A DNA stretch of 64,000 bases, from assembly GCA_017163975.1 (NCBI GenBank), contig JAFFSR010000307.1, forward strand, positions 620,001 to 684,000. The letters run 5' to 3'. The DNA comes from Anastatus disparis. Lineage: Eukaryota > Arthropoda > Insecta > Hymenoptera > Eupelmidae. Both the position numbers and the translations under genes were made by a program. The notes under the pieces were generated by a model. It did no database searches and had not been told where the DNA came from. It saw only the letters and a program-made list of their open reading frames with translations. Below, in pieces: positions 1 through 10,279 of this stretch (the first letter of the stretch is position 1; each line of letters opens with the position of its first letter).

Positions 1-774
1 ATAAAAAAAGTATTTAAAATTAGAATAAATGCCTTTATTTTAAGCCTTTATAAGCACATTTTGCTTCAGCCATATAATCATTCAATAAATTCTTTTTCTT
101 ATAATTGTTCCTCTATCAAGTTTAAGCTAAACCGATGGATAAAAAATGATTTTTCTAAATATATTGAGCTTCAGTATTCTTGCCATTCTTTCGCAAATAA
201 AGGAATTCTTGAAAAAAAAAAAAAATATTTAATTTTTAACAAAAAATATCAATTTATTCAATAAATTTTAATATTTTCACCTTATTTTTAGATTTTTTAA
301 CAACTTTTAGTCATTCGATTTTAAAACCCTTTATTCACGCAAAAATGATGCTAATACTAGAGGTGAATCTATTTGGAGAAATTAGATCAATCCAGTGGTT
401 CAACTTAAATCTTACAGGGAAGCACCTAAAATTTTAAAAATTCAATATTTAATAAAACAGCTTTGAAGTTTTTAGTTATAATACCTTAAAATTATTAATG
501 ACGAACTGATATCTTATGGAATAATTTTCACCTGCTATCTTTTGCTTATATTAGCTAATAATATAAGAAATAGATACCAGACAAGAGAACCTTATTATCG
601 ACTCGATAAAGCTGAAATGCAAAAATATATAAGTCATTAAAATAAGCAATAATAATAATTTATCTTATTATTAGATATTTTGTTAGTACTCATCTTTTTC
701 ACCAATAAAACTATGTATTTATTGTAAGAGTCAACAAATATATAGTTAATTTTTATATTAATGTTTGTTTTAAT
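1..774. other. AT-rich flank, no gene seen
   Basis: Left flank of the large Gypsy element. It is very A+T rich with homopolymer runs. The only open stretch (61-264) has lysine, asparagine and isoleucine-biased content expected of AT-rich noncoding DNA, so I do not call a gene. Confidence 0.6.
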
Positions 775-778
775 TACT
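775..778. repeat. Target-site duplication TACT, left copy
   Basis: TACT directly precedes the left LTR (TGTTAAG at 779). The same four bases follow the right LTR at 40967-40970. A 4-bp duplication is normal for Gypsy elements and shows that the two LTRs belong to a single insertion. Confidence 0.8.
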
Positions 779-2006
779 TGTTAAGTCCTGGCTTGCACCA
801 GGACTAAATAAAAGTGTATATGTTATTTAATTATATTGTTGTAATATGAGTCGAATGATAGAAGCTGCTAAGAAGAAAAGTTGAAGATCATGTTTATGTA
901 TATATATATATATGATGTTCATGTAAATAAGTTAGTCTGTTTTTATGATGACTTCCGTGACACTTCCAAATAAAAATAATTTCTATCACGTAGATAATTT
1001 TTTTTATTTGATATCCTGGCTGAGCCCCCAAATTGTTACGTCTAAATTATTAATTAAACTTAAAAATACTTTAACACAATAACTTAATACACTTTTACAA
1101 AATAATAGTGTTCTTTATTGGTTAGAACGAACTAAAATCATCTGATCATAAAAACAGACTAACTTATTTACATGAACATCATATATATATACATATATAT
1201 ATATACATAAACATGATCTTCAACTTTTCTTCTTAGCAGCTTCTATCATTCGACTCATATTACAACAATATTATTTAATTGTGTAGATATAAATATATAT
1301 AATAATCTTTTGAAATATTGAATTTATTTATAAAATGTATGTCATAAAGATAGAGATGTATGAATCTAGTGGTAGAAAAACTCCACCAATATTTAATTGA
1401 ACGAAATCGCTCTCACGATTGAATATTATTAAATGATAAACTTGATTCTTGAAATAAAGAGTTTATTAAATAATTATATATTCTTACCTTGTAGAATTTC
1501 TCAGTAGATTGGTGCTGGGTATGGGCAGACAAAGAATAGATATAGGCACGATTTAAAATAAGACTCGAGTCGAATATAAGAAACTTTTAAAATATTTATT
1601 GACACTTGTAAAAATAATTAATATTGAGTACAATAACTGAATTTGAATTTAAATTTGAATTACAGGATTTACGACTTGGTACCAACGATGATCCTGGGGT
1701 AGTGCCGACTGCCATCAATTTCAGTCGGCTTTTATAATTTTTTATCTTTGACATAATTTCATTAGGTAAAAAGTGGATCTTGTTCTTCTTATAAATAATT
1801 TCAAAATATGAGTTTGGTTTTGTAATTTTGAATCAAAGAATTTCGTTTGCTCAATATCAACTTTAAGTTTCTTTACTGCTTAGGTTAACACATTCTTTTA
1901 TTGTTTGATGACTGTTTAATTAGTTCGTCAATATCATGTTAGTAAAAAGATATTTTAACGATTGTAAGTTAAAAAATAATATATAAGGATACGTTGTGAC
2001 GTGACA
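779..2006 (-). repeat. 3' LTR of the outer Gypsy (left)
   Basis: Begins TGTTAAGTCCTGGC and ends GTGACGTGACA on the plus strand. It matches, in two pieces, 23392-23534 and 40315-40966. It is interrupted by a 431-bp palindrome at 837-1267; without this and its 4-bp duplication it is about 793 bp, against about 789 bp for the right LTR without its insertion. The sequence around 1350-1395 is the uninterrupted target of the Polinton-like element. Confidence 0.85.
837..1267. mobile_element. 431-bp palindromic insertion with TG...CA ends
   Basis: Begins TGTTGTAATATGAG and ends with its reverse complement. The arms (about 837-947 and 1146-1267) are near-perfect inverted repeats around a roughly 200-bp centre. 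ATAT flanks it on both sides (833-836 and 1268-1271), and the right LTR at about 23445 shows the unoccupied sequence. TG...CA ends with a 4-bp duplication recall LTR elements, so this may be two solo LTRs in inverted order, but no coding or primer site supports that. Confidence 0.65.
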
Positions 2007-2882
2007 CCTTGGGGCTCAAGAGATTGCATATCAGAAGGATAGGCAATCGTAAAAGTAAAACCGTTATCGAACAATTTAGAAATAATTATTACAAACTTAA
2101 TTGATAAATTTACATATTTTTATATTTGAATAAATAATAATGCACAAGGGTACGTTTTATTTCGTACACCTTGGGGCTCAAAGATTGTACATAAACCATC
2201 ATGATAAGTAGTAAAATGTATTTTACAATGATTTTGGTGTGTTTAACAAAAGGTGAATAGCATATTGCTAATGCAATTCAGCAAAAGAAAATGACAATAT
2301 TCGATATGTCTTACAAAATATAGGTGAATGACATGTAGATGTGCAATTTAGATTTTCTTTTGACTCGTTACATAAATCATTACATATATATAGATATAAA
2401 TTGTTTGTTTGATTTTTTTTCTTTTTCCTTTACATTTCTTAACCCTTCACTGTTTAATAATGATATAAAGAGAAAAATTTATAAGTTTCATAGATTGTAA
2501 TATTAATGTTAACTTCAGATTTTTTTATTATCATTCATTTCAAATTTGATGAATCGTAAAATTTTTATATTGCAGAAAATAAAATAATAAGTGTATTAGA
2601 TATTTTTAAATAATTATTTTTTAATGATAAGTTATCTGATAAATTATAAACTTTTTACTTAGATTATTTGTATGATTTTAATTATAACGATCCTTTTGTT
2701 TTTATTTAATTTTAAAAATATGCTTCTGAAATATGCTATGTTTTTTATAATGCTTGAACATATATGAATGACATATGATCAGTGTCATTCACCCCTTCCC
2801 GCACAAAGTTAAATCGGAAACGATTCAATAAAATAAAACAAAAGGATTGTTTTGCAATGAACGCAAAACAACTGCTTAACAA
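2007..2882. other. Untranslated region of the outer Gypsy, no gene
   Basis: AT-rich stretch between the 3' LTR and the next repeat. The motif CACCTTGGGGCTCAA occurs at the LTR edge (about 2005) and again near 2179. Where a polypurine tract is expected (minus strand, just before the LTR) the sequence is GAGCCCCAAGG, which is not a classical purine run. No open frame of interest. Confidence 0.5.
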
Positions 2883-3154
2883 CCCTACTGAAAAAAATGA
2901 CATGAGATCTCACGTGAGATCTCATGTTAGATCTCACACGAGATCTCACATAAGATCTCACGTGAGATCGGGTATCGAAAAGAATCAATTTTTTAGCACA
3001 TGAGATCTCACATGAGATCTCATGTGAGATCGAGCATCAGGAAAAATAAAATTTTTCGGCACATGAGATCTCACGTGAGATCTCATATCAGTTCTCATAT
3101 GAGATCTCGTTTCATTTTCAATCGTGAGATCTCATGTCATTTTTTTCAGTAGGG
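2883..3154. repeat. Fold-back repeat built of TGAGATCTCA palindromes
   Basis: Ends are inverted repeats (CCCTACTGAAAAAAATGACA and its complement). The interior is a run of about a dozen self-complementary decamers close to TGAGATCTCA, spaced by two to four bases. The open frame across it (Arg-Ser-His repeats) is a by-product of the repeat. Possibly a small MITE; no clean target duplication was found. Confidence 0.65.
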
Positions 3155-4299
3155 AAGCTTAAAGTATCAAATTTTTAAATTCTAGTTTCATAAAAGAGTC
3201 ATCTCGTATAAAATTATAACTTTACTCTACATATTTTTGTTAAATTACTTCTTAAACGATAATATGCTAAATAATGCAGCTTGAAGAATAATTAACAAAG
3301 AAAAATTTTTTATTGTCTCAGTTTCCACCTTACCTTTCTTATATGTATTCATAGAAGGTTAAGATTTCGATGGATAATATTTAAAAATCTAAATAAAATA
3401 TGTGCTTACTAAAGTATATGAATCAATGACATGCAAAAAAAAATAAATAAAATAAAATTTATAATTGCTTTACTATAGATGTGTATCGTACATCCATCAT
3501 GTGTTGTTTTTTTTGTCTTCTTTTTTTTTATTGTTAGATCAAATATGCTTACGATGTAATTTGATATTCACACGTTTAGGTGAATGACATACACGCATAG
3601 TGTCATTCATTCTTTTATGTAACACAAAACAATGAAATATGTATAATTTTTATTATATTTTAATATTATGTATATGTGATTTATTTCAAATCACAATTAA
3701 AAAGTTTTATAGTTGTTTTTATAACTAACAAATAATTTTTTTACCATATCCAACCCGAAAGTTTCTACTTTCATCCCCACTACTTCAACCGAAAGTCTCA
3801 CATTCTTGCCGGGGCAGGAAGCAAAAAGAACGTCCTGCGCAGGCGCTAACGACAGAGTATAGCATACGTTATATCTCTTCGTCTCTTTCTTTTCCTCATA
3901 TAATGTCTAATATACCTAGCCTTTTTGCTCTTCATCAAAAGTCATAGTAAGAACAAAACAAAGACAGATATCAAAATCTTTTTCTGTTTCTTTTTCAAAA
4001 TCTCTTAAATTTTAAACAAAAAAAACAAAATGTATACATTATAATGTATATGTATACATTGAATTGAATTATTATTTAGTTAAAAATGTGTGTGATGAAA
4101 AATGTGTGCATTGAAACAGAGTGTATCGAAGAATAACTCTATCAGATTAAATAATAAATTTTTTTTTTATTAATGAATTATCATTACGAGTGTTACCGTG
4201 TAGTGTGATATCGTGTTGTGTATCTAGTAGAACAATATAGTACGTTATACGTAATTTTAGTTGACAACTTTCGGCTTGGCTATGGTAAAAAATTGTATA
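3155..4299. other. AT-rich stretch, no gene
   Basis: No coding sequence recognised. GAATGACA...TGTCATTC inverted motifs occur at about 2768-2792 and 3582-3608, on either side of the fold-back repeat at 2883. A less AT-rich block near 3750-3960 has a pyrimidine-rich part but no recognisable element. Confidence 0.5.
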
Positions 4300-4409
4300 C
4301 GCGCCACGGGAGTGAAGAGGGACATCTTAACCCGCGTGTTTATCGCCTTCGGCTCAGGCGATAACATACGCGCGGGTTAGAATGTCCCCCTTCCCTTCCT
4401 TGGTGCGTA
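4300..4409. repeat. Small fold-back with CCTTCGGCTCAGG loop
   Basis: Arms around GGACATCTTAACCCGCG pair with CGCGGGTTAGAATGTCC, closed by GCCTTCGGCTCAGGC. A related but diverged copy with the same loop lies at about 58715-58805, so it is a dispersed repeat and not a transcription terminator. Confidence 0.55.
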
Positions 4410-4674
4410 ATATACTATTATCGGCTATATTTATATGTAGGATGATAAATATTTCCATCGGTCTTACAGTCAATTTAAAATCTATATAATGAAATAATTA
4501 AATAAATATGGACAGTCAGACTGCCCTTGTTTATAATTACCCCCGTAGAATAACCTGAAATAGAAACTTAAAAATTAACTGGAAAGAAACCTGAAAATAA
4601 ATAAAATTAGTAAAGCACAATCTGACTGTCCCCCACCACCAAAAAACCTTTCTTCGATTGTGATCCTGTATAAT

Positions 4675-4714
4675 GTCCAACGTTTCGAGCACGCTACTGC
4701 TCATCCTCAAGGAC
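4675..4714 (-). ncRNA. Hammerhead-like fold in Penelope 3' region (copy 1)
   Basis: Minus-strand GTCC...GGAC outer stem, GAGCA/TGCTC inner stem, and unpaired TTGAGGA opposite GAAAC. This resembles the hammerhead core CUGANGA...GAAA reported in Penelope-like elements, but one core base differs and I do not see a clear cleavage triplet. Structural resemblance only. Confidence 0.35.
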
Positions 4715-4829
4715 TGAACTCCTCTCGCCGCATGACTCCCAATTCATACCTAAAAAATTATTTGAATATCCCCTCCACCATCAAAAACACCAATATAAGT
4801 TAATATACCTCCACCACTTTAATTCTATA

Positions 4830-5894
4830 TTATGTTAGAAAAGGATGATAAATACTATTTAATTTACTTGATTCTAACATTAAATTTACATTATTTTTAT
4901 TCTGAAAAATGTGAATATTCTCAAAACTCTCCCTTTTAAATTTATTTTTAATATTATTTTCTAAAATTTCAACATTCACAAAATCAAAAGAATGAACGGA
5001 ATTCAAACAATGTTGCTTCAAACCCGACACAACATTTGGACTTCTCAAACTATATTTATGTTCATAAATTCGTTTCTTTAAATATCTACTTGTCTGTCCA
5101 ATATAATATTTATCACAATCATTACAATTGATCTTGTAAACGACTCCCGATTTTTCATCCTTCTCATCCTTATCTTTACAATTATTAAAAAATCTACCTA
5201 AATTATTATTATTTCTAAAGAAAACCTGAATTTTATGTTTTTTGAATTCATTTCTAATTCCTTCTGACAAACCTCTAACATACGGCAAAACAAAATACAA
5301 GCTTCTAGTTTCTACATCAATTTTCTTTTTTAAATTACTATTATAAATTTCATTCTCCCTCTCCTCAATCATTCTATTAACAAATTCGATTGGATAACTA
5401 TTACTAACAAAAGCCTTTCTAACAATGTTCAAATTTTCTTTTCTGAAATCTATATGTGATAACTTAATCGCGCGATCAATCACACCCTTTAAAGTACCAA
5501 TTTTGTTTCCGAACTGGTGATGTGAATTAAAATTTAAAAATCTACCAGACCAAGTTGGCTTTCTATACCAATTTAGTTTAACTTTATTATTACTGTCCCT
5601 AATTACTTTAATATCCAAAAAACTCAACTGATTATCTGACTCTATTTCTTTAGTAAATTTAATTCTATCATGAACAGAATTAAAAACATCAACCATTTCA
5701 TCCACAAAACAATCTGGCACCACAGCAAAGATGTCATCAACATATCTTTTATAAATTATTGGCTCAAAACTCAATTTCGACCAAGCAACACCCTCCAATT
5801 TTTCCATCACCAAATTAGCTATCACAGGTGACAATGGTGATCCCATCGGACAACCATACCTCTGATCATAAAAAATTTTATCAAAAGAAAAAAC
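4830..5894 (-). pseudogene. Penelope reverse transcriptase/GIY-YIG endonuclease, N-terminally truncated
   Basis: An uninterrupted frame encoding the C-terminal part of the reverse transcriptase, including the catalytic YVDDIF motif, and the GIY-YIG endonuclease (CNDC zinc-like pair, then YYIGQTSR and an EH-containing helix). It lacks the N-terminal reverse transcriptase motifs because the copy is truncated. Upstream codons of the open frame, 5895-5966, are antisense of the adjoining copy. Compared with the longer copy it keeps a Trp codon where that copy has TGA, and lacks an extra T that shifts the frame there. Confidence 0.8.
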
Positions 5895-7665
5895 TTGGTT
5901 AAGATTATAGGGAATTTTAAAAGGGAGAATAGATTGAATAATTTTATTTATGGGAACTTGTGTCATGATTTAAAGGTAACAAAAAAATTTTTGAGGGATA
6001 ATGTAGACATAATTTTTCAAAGGGCTGATAAGGGTAATGTAACAGTAGCTTCATTTAAGGGGGAATACATGAATCATTTAAAGCTTCTTTTGGATGATGA
6101 CACCACTTATAAGAAAATTAGGAATCCACATATAAATAAGTTACAAGATAGTTTAAAGGATTTATTGTTATATTGGAAAAAGAAGGATTTTATAGATGAT
6201 AAAGTTTATAAATTTCTAAAATGTGAAAATGGTACAGTTGCAAAGTGTTATGGGCTTCCTAAGATTCATAAAGAACAGCTGACATATAGAATAATAATAT
6301 CGTCAATTAATTTTCCTACGTATAAACTTGCACGGTTTTTGTCTGATATTTTAATTAATGTAGTTGGAAAAACTAATTCTTTTGTTAAAGATAGTTGGAG
6401 TTTTTATGATATTATAAAAGATATTGTTATTCCGAATGATCATAAAATGATTTCGTTGGACGTTGTATCTCTGTTTACGAATGTACCTCTGGAGATGGTC
6501 AATGAGATCATTTGCGAGAGGTGGTCTGATATCAGTTTATATACTAGTTTAACTCAGAGTGAAATGATTAAAGCACTTCAATTAGTTTTTAATAATACAG
6601 TTTTTTCTTTTGATAAAATTTTTTATGAGCAGAGGTATGGTTGTCCGATGGGATCACCATTGTCACCTGTGATAGCTAATTTGGTGATGGAAAAATTGGA
6701 GGGTGTTGCTTGATCGAAATTGAGTTTTGAGCCAATAATTTATAAAAGATATGTTGATGACATCTTTGCTGTGGTGCCAGATTGTTTTGTGGATGAAATG
6801 GTTGATGTTTTTAATTCTGTTCATGATAGAATTAAATTTACTAAAGAAATAGAGTCAGATAATCAGTTGAGTTTTTTGGACATTAAAGTAATTAGGGACA
6901 GTAATAATAAAGTTAAACTAAATTGGTATAGAAAGCCAACTTGGTCTGGTAGATTTTTTAAATTTTAATTCACATCACCAGTTCGGAAACAAAATTGGTA
7001 CTTTGAAGGGTGTGATTGATCGCGCGATTAAGTTATCACATATAGATTTCAGAAAAGAAAATTTGAACATTGTTAGAAAGGCTTTTGTTAGTAATAGTTA
7101 TCCAATCGAATTTGTTAATAGAATGATTGAGGAGAGGGTGAATGAAATTTATAATAGTAATTTAAAAAAGAAAATTGATGTAGAAACTAGAAGCTTGTAT
7201 TTTGTTTTGCCATATGTTAGAGGTTTGTCAGAAAGAATTAGAAATGAATTCAAAAAACATAAAATTCAGGTTTCCTTTAGAAATAATAATAATTTAGGTA
7301 GATTTTTTAATAATTGTAAAGATAAGGATGAGAAGGATGAAAAATCGGGAGTCGTTTACAAGATCAATTGTAATGATTGTGATAAATATTATATTGGACA
7401 GACAAGTAGATATTTAAAGAAACGAATTTATGAACATAAATATAGTTTGAGAAGTCCAAATGTTGTGTCGGGTTTGAAGCAACATTGTTTGAATTCCGTT
7501 CATTCTTTTGATTTTGTGAATGTTGAAATTTTAGAAAATAATATTAAAAATAAATTTAAAAGGGAGAGTTTTGAGAATATTCACATTTTTCAGAATAAAA
7601 ATAATGTAAATTTAATGTTAGAATCAAGTAAATTAAATAGTATTTATCATCCTTTTCTAACATAA
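5895..7665 (+). pseudogene. Penelope reverse transcriptase with GIY-YIG endonuclease
   Basis: Synthesises cDNA and cuts the target in Penelope-like elements. Visible in order: RADKGN and YGLPKIHK motifs, SLDVVSLFTNVP (first catalytic Asp), GCPMGSPLSP, YVDDIF (catalytic pair), then the CNDC and YYIGQT motifs of the GIY-YIG nuclease. Two lesions: an in-frame TGA at 6711-6713 and an extra T in a T-run near 6955 that shifts the frame. The inverted neighbour has neither, so both arose after the copies formed, or are assembly errors. The true N-terminus is missing. Confidence 0.85.
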
Positions 7666-7780
7666 TATAGAATTAAAGTGGTGGAGGTATATTAACTTAT
7701 ATTGGTGTTTTTGATGGTGGAGGGGATATTCAAATAATTTTTTAGGTATGAATTGGGAGTCATGCGGCGAGAGGAGTTCA

Positions 7781-7820
7781 GTCCTTGAGGATGAGCAGTA
7801 GCGTGCTCGAAACGTTGGAC
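7781..7820 (+). ncRNA. Hammerhead-like fold in Penelope 3' region (copy 2)
   Basis: Same fold as at 4675-4714, with identical core: GTCC/GGAC and GAGCA/TGCTC stems with TTGAGGA and GAAAC strands. Conserved in both copies because they are near identical, so this is not independent evidence of function. Confidence 0.35.
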
Positions 7821-8198
7821 ATTATACAGGATCACAATCGAAGAAAGGTTTTTTGGTGGTGGGGGACAGTCAGATTGTGCTTTACTAATTTTATTTATTT
7901 TCAGGTTTCTTTCCAGTTAATTTTTAAGTTTTTATTTCAGGTTATTCTACGGGGGTGATTATAAACAAGGGCAGTCTGACTGTCCATATTTATTTAATTA
8001 TTTTATTATATAGATTTTAAATTGACTGTAAGACCGATGGAAATATTTATCATCCTATTTATTATTCAGTCGACATAAGTATTGTTTTTATATTTATATG
8101 TATTTAATTATATATATGATAATGCTTATTTAATAGAACAACATTTATGGGCTGATTTCGAATGTATTAAATTACGGAATTTGTATAATTAATTAATT

Positions 8199-10237
8199 TC
8201 AAATAATATTAAATACTAGAATCTCTTCTTTTTCTGGTGACTTTGGGACTGAGGATTTATTTGTGGGAGTAGTATATGGTAACTTCTCTGGTAGAGGTGG
8301 AAAAATTGGTTTAGGTAATGATGTATGGTTTCTTTTAGGTAGAGGATGCTGGAAAACCGGTTGTGATATATTTTGTTTCTCAATTTTTATTCCTTGTAAT
8401 TCAATTTCTTTATACTTGGTTTCTCTTTTTATTTGATTATTCTTTAATGTAATCATTAAATGAGTAATAGAGCTGAAAGTTGCTCCGAATAAATTAATAG
8501 ACCAACCATAAATAGTGTGTAGGGTATAGCCCCTTATAATTGTGTCCATAGTAAATTTAATTATTTGAATAATAATTAATATCATTATTATGGCTGAGCT
8601 TATAGATCCAAATGTTGTTAATTTATTTATGAATTTATTTCAAGTATTCTCTTCGATATGAGATAATGTATTTTCTGTAAGTAGATTATTTAATAGATCT
8701 ACTTGTGTGTTAATTCTCCCTGTATTCCTCTCGCTATGGCATTAATTAGAACTGCTTTTTCAAAGGGAAACATGATATGTTGTTGTAATTCTTGTAAATC
8801 ATCTTGTGAGTATATTCCGTTTGTTGCCAACGTTGTTATTTTATCTGGTGTCCATGATCTCTTTGTATCTGGTTGTAAAGTTTATACTATATTTTTTGTT
8901 GATCTTGGTTTTGGTAGAAGGTTTATCCAATCTTCTCCGATTTTGTAATATTGCGGTATTATTGAATTACAATTTATTTCTGATCCTGTTTTCAGTAATA
9001 TATGTGTCTTTGGTGTTAAAAACCATGTTTCGTTTTTTGTTGATACAGGCAATTGTATGTAACATTTATTTGTATGAAATAGCTGGACTTCTACTGGCGT
9101 ACATCTTATTACATGTACTGCTTCGCCGGCAAGTTTAGCTAAATATCCTAGTTTTTACATGATATTGAAGGCAAGTTCGTCGGGAGCTATGGATGCAAGG
9201 GATAGAGACTCACATATAATTTTTTTTTCGAGTTCGCATTTTTCTTTTAAAATGTTAAAATATAAATCTGTGAGATCAGCCCTAAAATGTTTTTCAATAT
9301 ATACAAATTTTGAGTTTATATATGTAAATGAATCTAAGTTTGTTACATCTTTTCTTAACGTATTATCGTCGAATAATATTTTATTATAAGCTATATCTAA
9401 AATGAATAATTTAGGGTGTTCTGTTTTTGTTAATATTCTATCGAACATTTTTACATTATTTGAAGCGGATGAAGAAAATGTTATTGATTCCGTGTTTACA
9501 GTATATACAGAATTTTGATTAGGTGAATTAATTATAGTTGCACGGCCTCTATATAAAGTTTCATATTGTGTTTTAAACCCTTCTTCTGTAAGGAAATTTC
9601 CCCAAAAAGTATACCCTGCTTGCGAATCAATGCAATGTTGATCCGAAAATTTACATACAGCCCCTGAATTTAATCTTAATTTATCATTTTTTAAACTTAC
9701 TTGAGCGTGTTCTACTAATAAAGTTATTCTTATAAGACCCTGTACTAAAACGTTGTCCCAAGATCCAAAATTGTCCGTGTATGAAGCTCCTGTGCAAGTT
9801 TTATCCTTTACTGAGCCTGCAAGGTCTATTCCAACTGCTTTTGTTGAATTTATTATCAGGTCGGCTATAGTATGTATATTATCATATTTAAATATTCCTG
9901 TATCGTGAATGAATTTACGTTTTTCATGGCTAATTTCGTACAGATATTCTTGCGAAGCATTTGCAGTGGATCCAAGGTGACTGAACATTCCGCAATGAAA
10001 AACCGTTCTTTGAATTTCTATTTTACACTGTATAACTTTAATTTTTTTAAATTCCGCTATTTGTAATAATTCTATTGTAGAGTTGGTTATTGTAATATTA
10101 TCTTGTTGAAAATCACATTCTCCTGTGTCTAGTAGTGAATATGTAGTGATGATCGGATCCGTAGATTCGCAATTAAATCCAATAATTGCACCATTTTCTC
10201 TAACAATAGATAATAAAATGAATAAAATGAACAGCAT
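8199..10237 (-). pseudogene. env: Env: chuvirus-like class III fusion glycoprotein remnant
   Basis: The first 360 codons (10237-9155) start with a hydrophobic signal peptide and encode a Cys-rich ectodomain. The frame then meets stops, but similar ectodomain coding continues to about 8700, and the last open part (8585-8199) has a hydrophobic membrane segment and a basic, Pro-rich tail. The general pattern resembles glycoproteins of chuviruses (Jingchuvirales) and copies captured by insect retrotransposons; this rests on recognition and was not searched. It lies where errantivirus env genes sit, downstream of pol on the same strand. At least two nonsense or frame lesions (near 9155 and 8880) make it inactive. 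Confidence 0.6.
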
Positions 10238-10279
10238 TTCTTTTTTTTTCTTTCTCTTTTCTTTCTGAATAAAATAATA

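Larger units (their letters stand above)
4438..5894 (-). mobile_element. Penelope-like element, 5'-truncated copy
   Basis: Reverse complement of the 3' part of the copy at 5895-8057, almost identical to it, from inside the reverse transcriptase to the same 3' terminus (TAGGATGATAAAT at 4438). It abuts the longer copy head to head at 5894/5895. Inverted or tandem partial copies joined in this way are typical of Penelope integration. Confidence 0.8.
5895..8057 (+). mobile_element. Penelope-like element, longer copy
   Basis: GIY-YIG type Penelope element. It starts at the junction with the inverted copy and ends at CATCCTA (8057). It is itself 5'-incomplete, since the reverse transcriptase lacks its N-terminal extension. 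The 3' region holds the hammerhead-like fold and a GACAGTCAGA...TCTGACTGTC inverted repeat (about 7864-7984). It lies beyond the env gene of the Gypsy element, in the opposite direction. Confidence 0.8.

Noticed and set aside
2782..3003. ORF with Arg-Ser-His repeats
   Set aside because: Produced by the TGAGATCTCA repeat; no start context or homology.
5895..5966. N-terminal codons of the 378-codon minus-strand Penelope ORF
   Set aside because: They cross the junction into the oppositely oriented copy, so they are antisense and not part of the protein.
8703..9138. Two plus-strand ORFs
   Set aside because: They lie antisense to the env remnant, whose reading on the minus strand explains the sequence better.
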